A DNA stretch of 64,000 nucleotides from Phycisphaerae bacterium. Its GTDB lineage: Bacteria > Planctomycetota > Phycisphaerae > Phycisphaerales > UBA1924. Under the pieces are notes generated by a model that did not search any database, had not been told where the DNA came from, and worked only from the letters and a program-made list of their open reading frames with translations. This document shows positions 25,688-33,728 of the stretch, in pieces; position 1 is the first letter of the stretch, and the number at the start of each line of letters is the position of its first letter. The translations under genes and the position numbers were made by a program. The DNA is taken from the NCBI GenBank assembly GCA_022180725.1, contig BQMO01000023.1, forward strand, positions 1-64,000. Direction: 5' to 3'.

Positions 25688-27505
25688 ATGCCCCTCAACG
25701 AATCCCTCGCGAACGGTCTCGAATCCATGGCCCGGCTGATGGACCTGCTGGGCGAAGACTCTTTCAAGTCCGCGGCCCACGCCCGCGCGGCCCGCGTCAT
25801 CGCCGACCTTCCCGGCGACGTCGCCGCCCTCGCCTCGGATCGGCCGTCGCTGCTGGCCCTCCCCGGCATCGGCCCGAAAATGGCCGACAAGATCATCGAG
25901 TTCGTCACCACCGGCCGCATCGCCGAGCATGAGGCGCTGCTGTCGCAGGTTCCCCCCGGGCTTCTCGCGCTGCTCGAGGTGCCCGGGCTTGGCCCGAAGA
26001 CCGTGCGCACGCTCTGGCAACAGGGCGGGGTCACGAACCTTACCTCCCTCGAGCGCATCATCGCCGATGGGTCGATCCTCGCCCTCCCGCGCATGGGCGC
26101 CAAGGCCGTCGAGAAGATCAAGGCCAACCTCACGTTCGCCAAGAGCGCACCGACGCGGCTGTGGCTCGGGCGCGCATGGACCTTGGCGGAAACATTTCTC
26201 GCGCGCGTCCGCGACCTGCCCGGCGTGGCGCAGGCCCAGGCCGCCGGTTCGCTCCGCCGTGGTCGCGATACGGTCGGCGACATCGACCTGCTCGTTGCGC
26301 TGCGCCCGGGGTATGAATCCTCGGCCCATGCTGTAGGCGAGGCGTTCCGCGGCGCGCCGGACGTCGCCGAGGTGCTCGCCGCGGGTGATACGAAGTCCTC
26401 GGTGCGAGTCGCACTGAATCATGATGCCGGACGCTGGAAGCACGCTGACGGCGCCAAGGCCCCGGACCACACAGTTCAGGTCGATCTCCGCGTGGTGCCC
26501 GTCGCCGCATGGGGGGCCGCCCTGCTGTACTTCACCGGGAGCAAGGCGCACAACATCCGCCTGCGCGAACGCGCCCTCTCCAAGGGCCTCACGCTGAGCG
26601 AGTGGGGCCTGTTCCCGCATGACGGTGACGCAACTCCCCCGCACACGCGGGGCATCACGCCTGTCGCGGCCGACACCGAGGCGCACGTTTACGCCGCGCT
26701 GGGTCTGCCGTGGATTCCGCCCGAGGCGCGCGAGGACCACGGCGAAACTGACATGCCCGGCCCGTGGGCCCTGGTCGACCTCGCCGACATCAAGGCCGAA
26801 CTGCACGCCCACACCACCGCGTCGGACGGCCTGCTCACCATCCGCGAACTCGCGGAAGAGGCGAAACGCCGCGGGTTCCACACCATCGCCGTCACCGACC
26901 ACTCGCAATCGTCGTCGATCGCCAACGGGCTGAAACCCGACCGGCTGCGTCGGCACCTCGACGCGGTGCGGAAAGCCAACGACGAGATCGACGGCATCAC
27001 GATCCTCGCGGGCAGCGAGGTGGACATCCTCGCGGACGGCTCGCTCGACTACGACGATGAACTTCTGGCCCGGCTCGATATCGTGGTCGCCAGCCCGCAC
27101 GCCGCGTTATCGCAGGATTCCACCGCCTGCACCGAGCGTCTGCTCCGGGCCGTGCGGCACCCGCTGGTGCACATCCTCGGGCACCCCACCGGGCGGCTGA
27201 TCAACCGGCGCAAAGGGCTGGAGCCGGACATGGCCGCCCTCATCGCCGCGGCGAAGGAACACGACACGGCCCTGGAGATCAACGCCCACTGGATGCGTCT
27301 GGACCTGCGCGACACGCACGTGCGCCAGGCGATGAACGCCGGGTGCCTGATCGCCGTCAATACCGACGCCCACGCGCGGGAGGATTTCGACAACCTCCGC
27401 TTCGGCGTGATGACCGCCCGGCGCGGATGGGTCACGCCCGACCGCTGCCTCAACACGTGGCCCGCGACGAAACTCCACGCGTGGCTGAAGCGCAAGGGAC
27501 GTTGA
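25688..27505 (+). CDS. polX: DNA polymerase/3'-5' exonuclease PolX with PHP domain
   Basis: Family-X repair polymerase. N-terminal helix-hairpin-helix motifs (LPGIGPKMADKIIEF, VPGLGPKTVRTLW) lead to the polymerase palm with GSLRRGRDTVGDIDLLVAL, the catalytic Asp pair, and VQVDLRVVP. NIRLRERALSKGLTLSEWGL is typical of PolX. From about residue 370 the PHP nuclease domain shows ELHAHTTASDGLLTIREL, VTDHSQSS, AGSEVDIL, LGHPTGRL and NTDAHAR, with metal-binding His and Asp residues intact. At 605 residues it is a normal bacterial PolX. TAGAGT ends eight bases before the ATG. It converges with the DoxX-like gene after 12 bases. Confidence 0.95.
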   Translation: MPLNESLANGLESMARLMDLLGEDSFKSAAHARAARVIADLPGDVAALASDRPSLLALPGIGPKMADKIIEFVTTGRIAEHEALLSQVPPGLLALLEVPGLGPKTVRTLWQQGGVTNLTSLERIIADGSILALPRMGAKAVEKIKANLTFAKSAPTRLWLGRAWTLAETFLARVRDLPGVAQAQAAGSLRRGRDTVGDIDLLVALRPGYESSAHAVGEAFRGAPDVAEVLAAGDTKSSVRVALNHDAGRWKHADGAKAPDHTVQVDLRVVPVAAWGAALLYFTGSKAHNIRLRERALSKGLTLSEWGLFPHDGDATPPHTRGITPVAADTEAHVYAALGLPWIPPEAREDHGETDMPGPWALVDLADIKAELHAHTTASDGLLTIRELAEEAKRRGFHTIAVTDHSQSSSIANGLKPDRLRRHLDAVRKANDEIDGITILAGSEVDILADGSLDYDDELLARLDIVVASPHAALSQDSTACTERLLRAVRHPLVHILGHPTGRLINRRKGLEPDMAALIAAAKEHDTALEINAHWMRLDLRDTHVRQAMNAGCLIAVNTDAHAREDFDNLRFGVMTARRGWVTPDRCLNTWPATKLHAWLKRKGR

Positions 27506-27517
27506 GCGCCCGACACG

Positions 27518-28801
27518 TCAATCTCGGATCCAGTGGAAACCGCCCGATTTCAGCGGGAAGGTCTTGTCGTCCACCCGGCGAAGGCGCGCCCGGATGGCGT
27601 GCCCGTTCTCCTCGCCCTCGAACACGAAAACGCCCTCGCCGGGACGCGTGTACCGCAAGGCCCGCGGAGATCCGCCCCCGAAATCCGTCAGCATCACCGT
27701 CGAGGCGGCCTCGTCGAGCGTCATCCGATACCAATACAACGTCCCCGGCATGTGCTGGATCGTCATCATGCCGTGCCGGTTGAATATCACTCGTCGCCAC
27801 CGGGTGTGATCGGTCGTCAGCGGCGGGACCTCGACTCCATCGCGCGCAAACGATTCCACCGCGTACACGCCGTAATGCGGAGGCGAAGGCGCCGCCTCGC
27901 CGTAGGTCTTCCAGACCTCGTACCCGCCCAGACCCTGCGCGATGGTGAAGTATCCGCCCGCGATCGTCGTGCAAGCGAGCGCGACCCACCGCCACAGGCC
28001 GCGGTTCCACGGGCACTCGGACGGCGGCCCGGGCACGACCCGGCGAAGCGTCACACACGCCGCCAACCGAGGTACGTGCGGCGCCAGCAGGAACAGCGTC
28101 ATCAGAAAGAGGTGCGTGGAGTAGAGTTTGACCGGCACGTCGTAGAAGAAGTTGAGCAGCATGACATTGCCCATCACGCCCATGAGCAGCAACGCGCCGA
28201 GCACCGCCGTCCGCCGCCAGAAGAGCAGCACGCCCCCCACCACCTCGCACGCCCCGGCGAACACGGTGTACGGCGTGGAGTACCCCATGAAGTTCCAGAG
28301 CAGGCCCATGGGCGAAGTCTGCCCGAACTCGCTGATCAGCGACTCGTACCCGGGGAAGGGAAACTGGCTCTTGAATACTTTGGCGTACCCGTACCCCAGC
28401 ATCGCCGTTGCCAGCACGTAGCGCACGTAGACCGTGAGCGCCTCGTGCAGCACGGGATACGCCCGCCGACGACGATCGAGCACCGACCACACGAGGCACG
28501 CCGCCAGGGCGAGCGCGAGCGTGACCAGCGCCTGGATGTAGTGGAACGTCGTGTCCCCGCTGCCATTCGGTACGAACGCGACCTTCCGGCCGAGTATCCA
28601 CTCGCCCGCATGCGACGCCAGCGAATCCCACGCTTTTTTGTACCAGTACGCGGCGTACACGCCGTACGGCACGCTGCCCAGCGGGCCGGGGAGGTTGTAC
28701 AGCAGCAGGTAGGCGAAGATGAATCGGAACAGGACGCGCGTGGGCCATCGCCACGCCGCGGGCGAGGCCGTCGCCACCACGGAGGAATCCCATCGTTCCA
28801 T
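27518..28801 (-). CDS. DoxX-like integral membrane protein
   Basis: The first 260 residues have about six to seven hydrophobic helices (for example VLFRFIFAYLLLYNLPGPLG, YVLATAMLGYGYAKVFKSQF and VVGGVLLFWRRTAVLGALLL), with the G-x-x-KVF and EVVGG patterns seen in DoxX/DoxD-like quinone-associated membrane proteins. The last 150 residues are soluble and beta-rich, ending near the C-terminal Trp. Substrate is unknown. The start was set at ATG 28801 because TATGCT ends six bases upstream with a TTGCGG box 18 bases further. Confidence 0.75.
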   Translation of the reverse strand: MERWDSSVVATASPAAWRWPTRVLFRFIFAYLLLYNLPGPLGSVPYGVYAAYWYKKAWDSLASHAGEWILGRKVAFVPNGSGDTTFHYIQALVTLALALAACLVWSVLDRRRRAYPVLHEALTVYVRYVLATAMLGYGYAKVFKSQFPFPGYESLISEFGQTSPMGLLWNFMGYSTPYTVFAGACEVVGGVLLFWRRTAVLGALLLMGVMGNVMLLNFFYDVPVKLYSTHLFLMTLFLLAPHVPRLAACVTLRRVVPGPPSECPWNRGLWRWVALACTTIAGGYFTIAQGLGGYEVWKTYGEAAPSPPHYGVYAVESFARDGVEVPPLTTDHTRWRRVIFNRHGMMTIQHMPGTLYWYRMTLDEAASTVMLTDFGGGSPRALRYTRPGEGVFVFEGEENGHAIRARLRRVDDKTFPLKSGGFHWIRD

Positions 28802-28807
28802 CCCGCG

Positions 28808-28837
28808 AGCATACCCGCCGCCGGCACTCCCCCGCAA
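28808..28837 (-). promoter_or_regulatory. Promoter of the DoxX-like gene (leaderless pattern)
   Basis: On the minus strand TTGCGG (28832-28837) and TATGCT (28808-28813) are 18 bases apart, and the -10 ends six bases before the ATG. Confidence 0.55.
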
Positions 28838-28917
28838 TCCCTACGCTTGTCCCTGGCTGCGGTCACAGCCCTGCCGTGTGTTCGGCGCGGATACCCGCGC
28901 GCAGGCAGGATTTCACC

Positions 28918-30456
28918 GTGATCGAGAAACTCAGCGACACGTTCAGCACGCTCTTCCGCCGGATGTCGGGCAACGCCTCGATCACCGAGGCGAACGTCGC
29001 CGAGGCGATGCAGGCCGTGCGGACCAGCCTCCTCGAGGCCGACGTCAACAAGGCCGTTGTGGACGACTTCTGCGACCGCGTGGTCAAGGACGCCGTCGGG
29101 CAGGAGGTCTTGAAGAGCCTCCGCCCGGGCGAGGCGATGATCGGCATTGTCTACGAGCGCCTGGTGGAACTGCTCGGCGGGAGCAAGCCGCAGGCGCCCA
29201 CCCCGGGCCCCGACGGCAAGACCATGGTCCTGCCCCCGCCGGTAGCGCCGATCACCCGCGTAACCGGCGGGCCGACCGTGGTCATGATGTGCGGCCTGCA
29301 AGGGTCCGGCAAGACCACGACCTGCGGAAAGATCGCGGCCTACTGCCGGAAGAAGAACTGGTCCGTCATGCTCGCGGCGTGCGACCTCCAGCGCCCCGCC
29401 GCCGTCGAGCAGTTGCACACCCTCGCCGACCAGGTCCGCGATCAGGCGCCCGGCCATGGGCGTGTGCTCTTCCATGGCGAGCCGGACAAGTGCGCCGAGT
29501 ACGGCAAGGCCGTGGGCGTGGCGGTCCAGGTCGCCCAGCGCGCGTACGAAGAGGCCCGACGCGGGCAGGTGGACGTCCTGATCCTCGACACCGCCGGACG
29601 CCTGCACGTCAACGACGAACTCATGGGCGAACTGGCGCGCGTGAAGAACACCGTGCCGCCCCACCACATCTTCCTGGTCGTCGACGCCATGACCGGGCAG
29701 GACGCCGTCAACTCCGCCAAGGCCTTCCACCAGCGCCTTGAAGTGGACGGGGTCATACTCACCAAGTTCGACAGCGACACGCGCGGCGGGGCGGCCCTTT
29801 CGGTGCGGCAGGTCACCGGCGCGCCCATCAAGTTTGTCGGCGTCGGGGAGAAGATCGACGCCCTCGAGGAGTTCCACGCCGAGCGCTTCGCCGGGCGCAT
29901 CCTCGGCATGGGCGACGTGCTCAGCCTGGTCGAGAAGGCCCAGGAACAGGTCAGCGTCGAAGAGGCCGAGGCCCTTCAGGACAAGATCGCCAAGGGCCAG
30001 ATGGGGATGGACGACTTCCTGCGGCAACTGCGCACGCTCCGCCGCATGGGCCCGATGAAGCAACTGCTGGGCATGCTCCCCGGCGTGGGCGGCATGCTCA
30101 AGGACGTGCACATCGAGGACAAGCAGCTCGACCGGATCGAAGCCATCGTCGGCTCGATGACGAAGAAGGAGCGCGCCAACCCCGCCCTGATCGACATCCC
30201 CCGCCGTCGCCGCATCGCCAAGGGGTCGGGCGTCACCCCCGACGAGGTCGCCGCCCTCACCAAGCAGTTCGACATGGTGAACAAGATGACGCGGCAGATG
30301 GCGTCGCTCTCGACGCGTGACCGCATGAAGGCCGTCAAGGACATGGGCGCCGCCCGCGGCGCGGGCGCCCTGGGCGCGGGGCCCATGCCAGGGTTCGGCC
30401 CCAAAAAGAGTTCCTTCACCCCGAGCATCAAGAGCAAGTTCAAGAAGCGGAAATAA
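28918..30456 (+). CDS. ffh: Signal recognition particle GTPase Ffh
   Basis: Ffh binds signal sequences and SRP RNA and delivers ribosomes to FtsY. The N domain includes AMQAVRTSLLEADVNKAVVD. The G domain has CGLQGSGKTTTCGKIA (G1), DLQRPAAVEQL (G2), LDTAGRLHVNDELM (G3), TKFDSDTRGGAAL (G4) and FVGVGEKIDALEEF (G5). The M domain has GMDDFLRQLRTLRRMGPMKQ and the RNA-binding PRRRRIAKGSGV. A 20-residue insertion rich in Pro/Gly lies before G1. GTG 28918 follows an AGGA site at seven bases. At 512 residues it is slightly long. The SRP RNA is not in this window. Confidence 0.97.
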   Translation: MIEKLSDTFSTLFRRMSGNASITEANVAEAMQAVRTSLLEADVNKAVVDDFCDRVVKDAVGQEVLKSLRPGEAMIGIVYERLVELLGGSKPQAPTPGPDGKTMVLPPPVAPITRVTGGPTVVMMCGLQGSGKTTTCGKIAAYCRKKNWSVMLAACDLQRPAAVEQLHTLADQVRDQAPGHGRVLFHGEPDKCAEYGKAVGVAVQVAQRAYEEARRGQVDVLILDTAGRLHVNDELMGELARVKNTVPPHHIFLVVDAMTGQDAVNSAKAFHQRLEVDGVILTKFDSDTRGGAALSVRQVTGAPIKFVGVGEKIDALEEFHAERFAGRILGMGDVLSLVEKAQEQVSVEEAEALQDKIAKGQMGMDDFLRQLRTLRRMGPMKQLLGMLPGVGGMLKDVHIEDKQLDRIEAIVGSMTKKERANPALIDIPRRRRIAKGSGVTPDEVAALTKQFDMVNKMTRQMASLSTRDRMKAVKDMGAARGAGALGAGPMPGFGPKKSSFTPSIKSKFKKRK

Positions 30457-30459
30457 GAC

Positions 30460-30483
30460 CGGCCCGGCGGCGAGGCCGGGCCG
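30460..30483. terminator. Bidirectional-type hairpin between ffh and the convergent gene
   Basis: CGGCCCGGC pairs perfectly with GCCGGGCCG over a six-base loop, three bases after the ffh stop. There is no T tract, so termination may need Rho or the hairpin may stabilise 3' ends. Confidence 0.55.
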
Positions 30484-30509
30484 TGGGTCGTATCACGATT
30501 CCGCCGGGT

Positions 30510-32375
30510 TTACCTCGCGATTTTCACGTCGTCGAGCACCATGACGCCGCTGGGCGCGTCGGGGTCGTTCAGCGTGACCTCGACGATCCGCCCGCTGGCC
30601 ACGATGATCGCGCCTTCCTTCAGGCCCGACGGCGTGCCATCCATCATCAGGGCCACGATGGGGCTGGGGCGGTCGCTCGCGCCCCGGGCCGAGCACACCA
30701 GCATGGTGCGATCACCGCTGGGCTGCACACGCTCAACAATCAGTTCCCATGCGCCCGCCACCGTGCGCCCGAGGTAGCGCCCCGCCAGTTCGCCACGCAT
30801 GGACTCCGGCGCGTCCTGCAACGCCCCGACGATCCGCGTCGGGGTGTCGGCCCAGTCCAGCACGCCCGCCTTCTCGTTCGCCCGGTACGTCACCGCCACC
30901 GACGCCGACCGCGACGCCGACGGCGGGATGGCGATCGACGCCGGCGCCGCCACGGCCACGGGCGTGACCCCGGCGTACCCGTCGTTCACGAACGTCTGCA
31001 CACTCCCCACCGTGCCGTAGCCCGCGACGCTCGTCGTGAAGTACACCGGCACGTACGTCGTCACCAGCGTTTTGTGGCACCAGGCCGAGTGGAACGAACT
31101 GTGGCAACTCTCCCAGCAGCACACGCTCGCGAGCGGCCTGTGCCATGAGGTCCGCACGACCACGGGCGAGCACCAGTCCCAGCGGTAATCGCACGCGTCG
31201 TAGACATACCGCCGCGGACGCCAGTCGTGCCAGCGGACATACGTCGGCCCGCAATCACGGGCCAGGCCCCAGCCGTACGACGCGCTCAGGCCCCACCCGC
31301 CCGAGCCGATGGATAGCCCGAACGACCACCCGCTCCGCCAGCCGTCATCGTCGCAATCCCGATCCCAACTATCCCAACGGCCACGGTCACGTCGATTCCA
31401 TCCGTAGCGATCGTGCCGATCATCCCGGTCACGCTGGTTCCAGTCATTCCCGCCGCGATGATCGCCGTCGCGGTCGCGTGAACTCCCCGACCACCCATCG
31501 CGCTCCTGCGCGTTCCGCTCGACGCCCGTGAAGGGCGCGGGCGGAACGGATCCCGTTCCCACGCGCTCGTCGCGCAGTTGTCGCGCCCGATCCACCATCG
31601 TCTGGTGCGGCAGCGTGCCCGAGTCGCCCCGGCCCGATGGCGTCGGACGGAGCGGCTCGAGCAGCGATCGATCCGCCCCTGTGCTCGGGGGTGCGGGCGT
31701 CGCCTTGGCCTTGTTCTGCTCCGTGATGGCCCGCGCAATCGCGGTGCGCGATGCCTCGCGCGATGCGCTCGACCCTGTGTTCGGAGGCGAGGGCCGACGC
31801 ACGCCCGCCATGACCGCCTCCCGCGTGCTCCCTCCGGTCGCGCCCGTGTTCGGTGCGGGAGGTACGGCCGCGCGTTCGCGGTCCGCGAGGATCAGCGATG
31901 TTGATGGCCGCGGCGCAGGCCGGGGTGTTTCCTGAACACTCGGCGTGCCCGAGCCGCGTCGAGAGACGGCGTCGATCAGCCGCTGCCGACTCGCCGCCAC
32001 ATCGTTCGAGCCGTTGCTCTGGCTCGGCCTGACCGTGCTCGGCGCGGGCTGTGCTAGGGCCGGGCGCGACGGTTCATCACCACGGGCGGGCGTCGCGCTC
32101 TGCCGTATCCGCTCCACCATCGCCGATCGCCCGCTCGGCGCGGTCGGCGCGGGAGGCGTCGAACGCGACGGCGATGCGGACTCGCGCGATGACGACGAGG
32201 CTCTCGGCGCGGGTGTGCTCGCCGGCGCGGCCTGGCGTCTGGAATCTTCCTGCTGGCGAATCCGCTCGACCATGGCGCCGCGCCGGTTCGCGCTCTGCCC
32301 CAGCGCCACGGGCGCGCCCGCCGCCATCAGCACACACGCCGCCAGCGTCCCGCACATCACGCCACGGTTCTTCAT
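30510..32375 (-). CDS. Secreted low-complexity protein with repeated MVERIRQ motif
   Basis: An AGGAGG site precedes ATG 32375. Signal peptide residues 1-26 (cut after VALG) are followed by about 270 residues of Ser/Pro/Arg-rich sequence carrying a spaced helical motif: GAMVERIRQQ, SAMVERIRQS, QRLIDAVSRR, EAVMAGVRR, TAIARAITEQ and TMVDRARQL. A Trp/Asp/Arg/Gly-rich stretch and a Cys/Trp-rich region follow, then a more ordered C-terminal domain of about 120 residues (LDWADTPTRIVGALQDAPES to the end). No family is recognised. The layout suggests an envelope structural protein, but this is inference. Confidence 0.7.
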   Translation of the reverse strand: MKNRGVMCGTLAACVLMAAGAPVALGQSANRRGAMVERIRQQEDSRRQAAPASTPAPRASSSSRESASPSRSTPPAPTAPSGRSAMVERIRQSATPARGDEPSRPALAQPAPSTVRPSQSNGSNDVAASRQRLIDAVSRRGSGTPSVQETPRPAPRPSTSLILADRERAAVPPAPNTGATGGSTREAVMAGVRRPSPPNTGSSASREASRTAIARAITEQNKAKATPAPPSTGADRSLLEPLRPTPSGRGDSGTLPHQTMVDRARQLRDERVGTGSVPPAPFTGVERNAQERDGWSGSSRDRDGDHRGGNDWNQRDRDDRHDRYGWNRRDRGRWDSWDRDCDDDGWRSGWSFGLSIGSGGWGLSASYGWGLARDCGPTYVRWHDWRPRRYVYDACDYRWDWCSPVVVRTSWHRPLASVCCWESCHSSFHSAWCHKTLVTTYVPVYFTTSVAGYGTVGSVQTFVNDGYAGVTPVAVAAPASIAIPPSASRSASVAVTYRANEKAGVLDWADTPTRIVGALQDAPESMRGELAGRYLGRTVAGAWELIVERVQPSGDRTMLVCSARGASDRPSPIVALMMDGTPSGLKEGAIIVASGRIVEVTLNDPDAPSGVMVLDDVKIAR

Positions 32376-32529
32376 GGTGGCCTCCTACCACTATCTGATC
32401 CGCAGTTCTCAATACGGTTCCATCATCCCACCCACGTACTCTACCACGGTCCCGGAAACCCCCAATGGTCATGTGACTTTTGCTTGCGTTTGCCATCCGT
32501 TCGTATCGGCCAGACCAGAAGGAGCATCG

Positions 32530-32886
32530 ATGCCCGAAGCCACGAAACACACACTTGCCGATCTCCCCGCGGATGCTCCCCTGACAGGTCTTTCCCGTCG
32601 ACGGGTGATCGGCGAGTTGTTCATGCTCTCCGAGGTGCGCCTTCAGGCCGGATTCGTGCTCGAGCCGCACGCGCACCACAACGAGCAGATGTCGATCGTC
32701 CTCGAAGGTCGATGCGTCTTTCAACTTCCCCAGCCCGACGGATCGGTGCGCGAACTCGATCTTGGCCCGGGCGACGTGCTGCACATCCCGCCGCACGTTC
32801 CGCACGGCGTGCGCGTCCTCGAACCCATGCGCATTCTCGACCTCTTCGCGCCGCCCAGTCAGAAGACCGGCATCGATCGGGCGTGA
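32530..32886 (+). CDS. Small cupin-domain protein
   Basis: A single cupin fold of 118 residues. Motif 1 reads EPHAHHNEQMSIVLEGRC and motif 2 PGDVLHIPPHVPHGVRV, giving the metal-binding His/His/Glu/His set (one of the HAHH histidines, E of NEQ, H of VPHG). Such small cupins include mannose-6-phosphate isomerase-like and dioxygenase-like proteins; the substrate cannot be told. GGAG lies five bases before ATG 32530. It is monocistronic with its own terminator and divergent from the gene at 32375. Confidence 0.85.
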   Translation: MPEATKHTLADLPADAPLTGLSRRRVIGELFMLSEVRLQAGFVLEPHAHHNEQMSIVLEGRCVFQLPQPDGSVRELDLGPGDVLHIPPHVPHGVRVLEPMRILDLFAPPSQKTGIDRA

Positions 32887-32915
32887 ACGTCAGCATGGCG
32901 TTGCCCGGCTTGGGT

Positions 32916-32941
32916 AGCCCGGCACTCCGTGCCGGGCTTTC
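32916..32941 (+). terminator. Rho-independent terminator after the cupin gene
   Basis: A 10-bp perfect stem, AGCCCGGCAC with GTGCCGGGCT, closes a three-base loop and is followed by TTT. Confidence 0.75.
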
Positions 32942-33065
32942 GAAACCCCACCGAGCCCGAAGGCAACGCCATGGTTCAACGCGTGAGGCACGGTTGGGTG
33001 CAGAATAATGGCACCATTACCTTTCCGGCTTCATGGCACGCACACTGACGCCGGGTCGAATCGAA

Positions 33066-33710
33066 TCACCCATCCAACGCCCACGCCTTCACCAGCCACC
33101 GCTCCACGAACGCATCAACCTGACTGGGTGACGTGAGTTCGATCCGGTGCGTGACGCGATCCTTCTTCGCGAACCCACCGGTATCCACCAGCCGCGCGGG
33201 GAGTTTCTTCCCCGCCTTCACCATCGGCCCCAGCGCCAGCCCGAAGTCCACGCGCGTGTTCGTGCTCGGCTTGATCTGCGCGATCACGTGCGTCCGGTAC
33301 AACGGCACGATCGTCTCGCACGGGCACACGCGCACGTCCTTGAGTTTCTTCCGCGCCAGCAACACCAGCGCCTCGTAGATCGGCCTGAGGGCTTCCTTCT
33401 TTCCCGCGTACTGGCCCGCCGCATACTTCGGCGCCAGCGCCAGGTACCGCTCCGGGCTGTCGTCGCGCAGGGACAGGTCATTCCCGTGCGCCCGCTCGGC
33501 GAGCCACCACGCCGTATTCGTCCCCAGGTTGTGTTCGTCCTTCAACCAGGCGCGTGTCGCCTTCTCGTCCTTGGGCCCGTGGGCACGGATGTGCTTCATC
33601 CAGCCGTCGAGCGGCTTGCCCGTCTTGTCCTCCAATGTCTCGATCCATTGCTGGACCATGGCGACGCCGGGGTGGACATCAAAAGTGGTCCAGGGGGAGG
33701 GCTTGGGCAT
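33066..33710 (-). CDS. DUF4287/DUF5655 domain protein
   Basis: The N-terminal part (VQQWIETLEDKTGKPLDGWM, then AWLKDEHNLGTNTAWWLAER) matches DUF4287, and the C-terminal part (YEALVLLARKKLKDVRVCP, then KKDRVTHRIELTSPSQVDAF) matches DUF5655. The pair is common in soluble bacterial proteins of unknown activity. The length of 214 residues fits. TACGCT ends five bases before the ATG within the 18-base gap after the helicase gene, suggesting its own leaderless promoter. Confidence 0.82.
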   Translation of the reverse strand: MPKPSPWTTFDVHPGVAMVQQWIETLEDKTGKPLDGWMKHIRAHGPKDEKATRAWLKDEHNLGTNTAWWLAERAHGNDLSLRDDSPERYLALAPKYAAGQYAGKKEALRPIYEALVLLARKKLKDVRVCPCETIVPLYRTHVIAQIKPSTNTRVDFGLALGPMVKAGKKLPARLVDTGGFAKKDRVTHRIELTSPSQVDAFVERWLVKAWALDG

Positions 33711-33715
33711 GGAGA

Positions 33716-33721
33716 AGCGTA
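33716..33721 (-). promoter_or_regulatory. -10-like TACGCT before the DUF4287/DUF5655 gene
   Basis: On the minus strand TACGCT ends five bases before ATG 33710; no Shine-Dalgarno sequence is present. Confidence 0.45.
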
Positions 33722-33728
33722 CCGCCTC

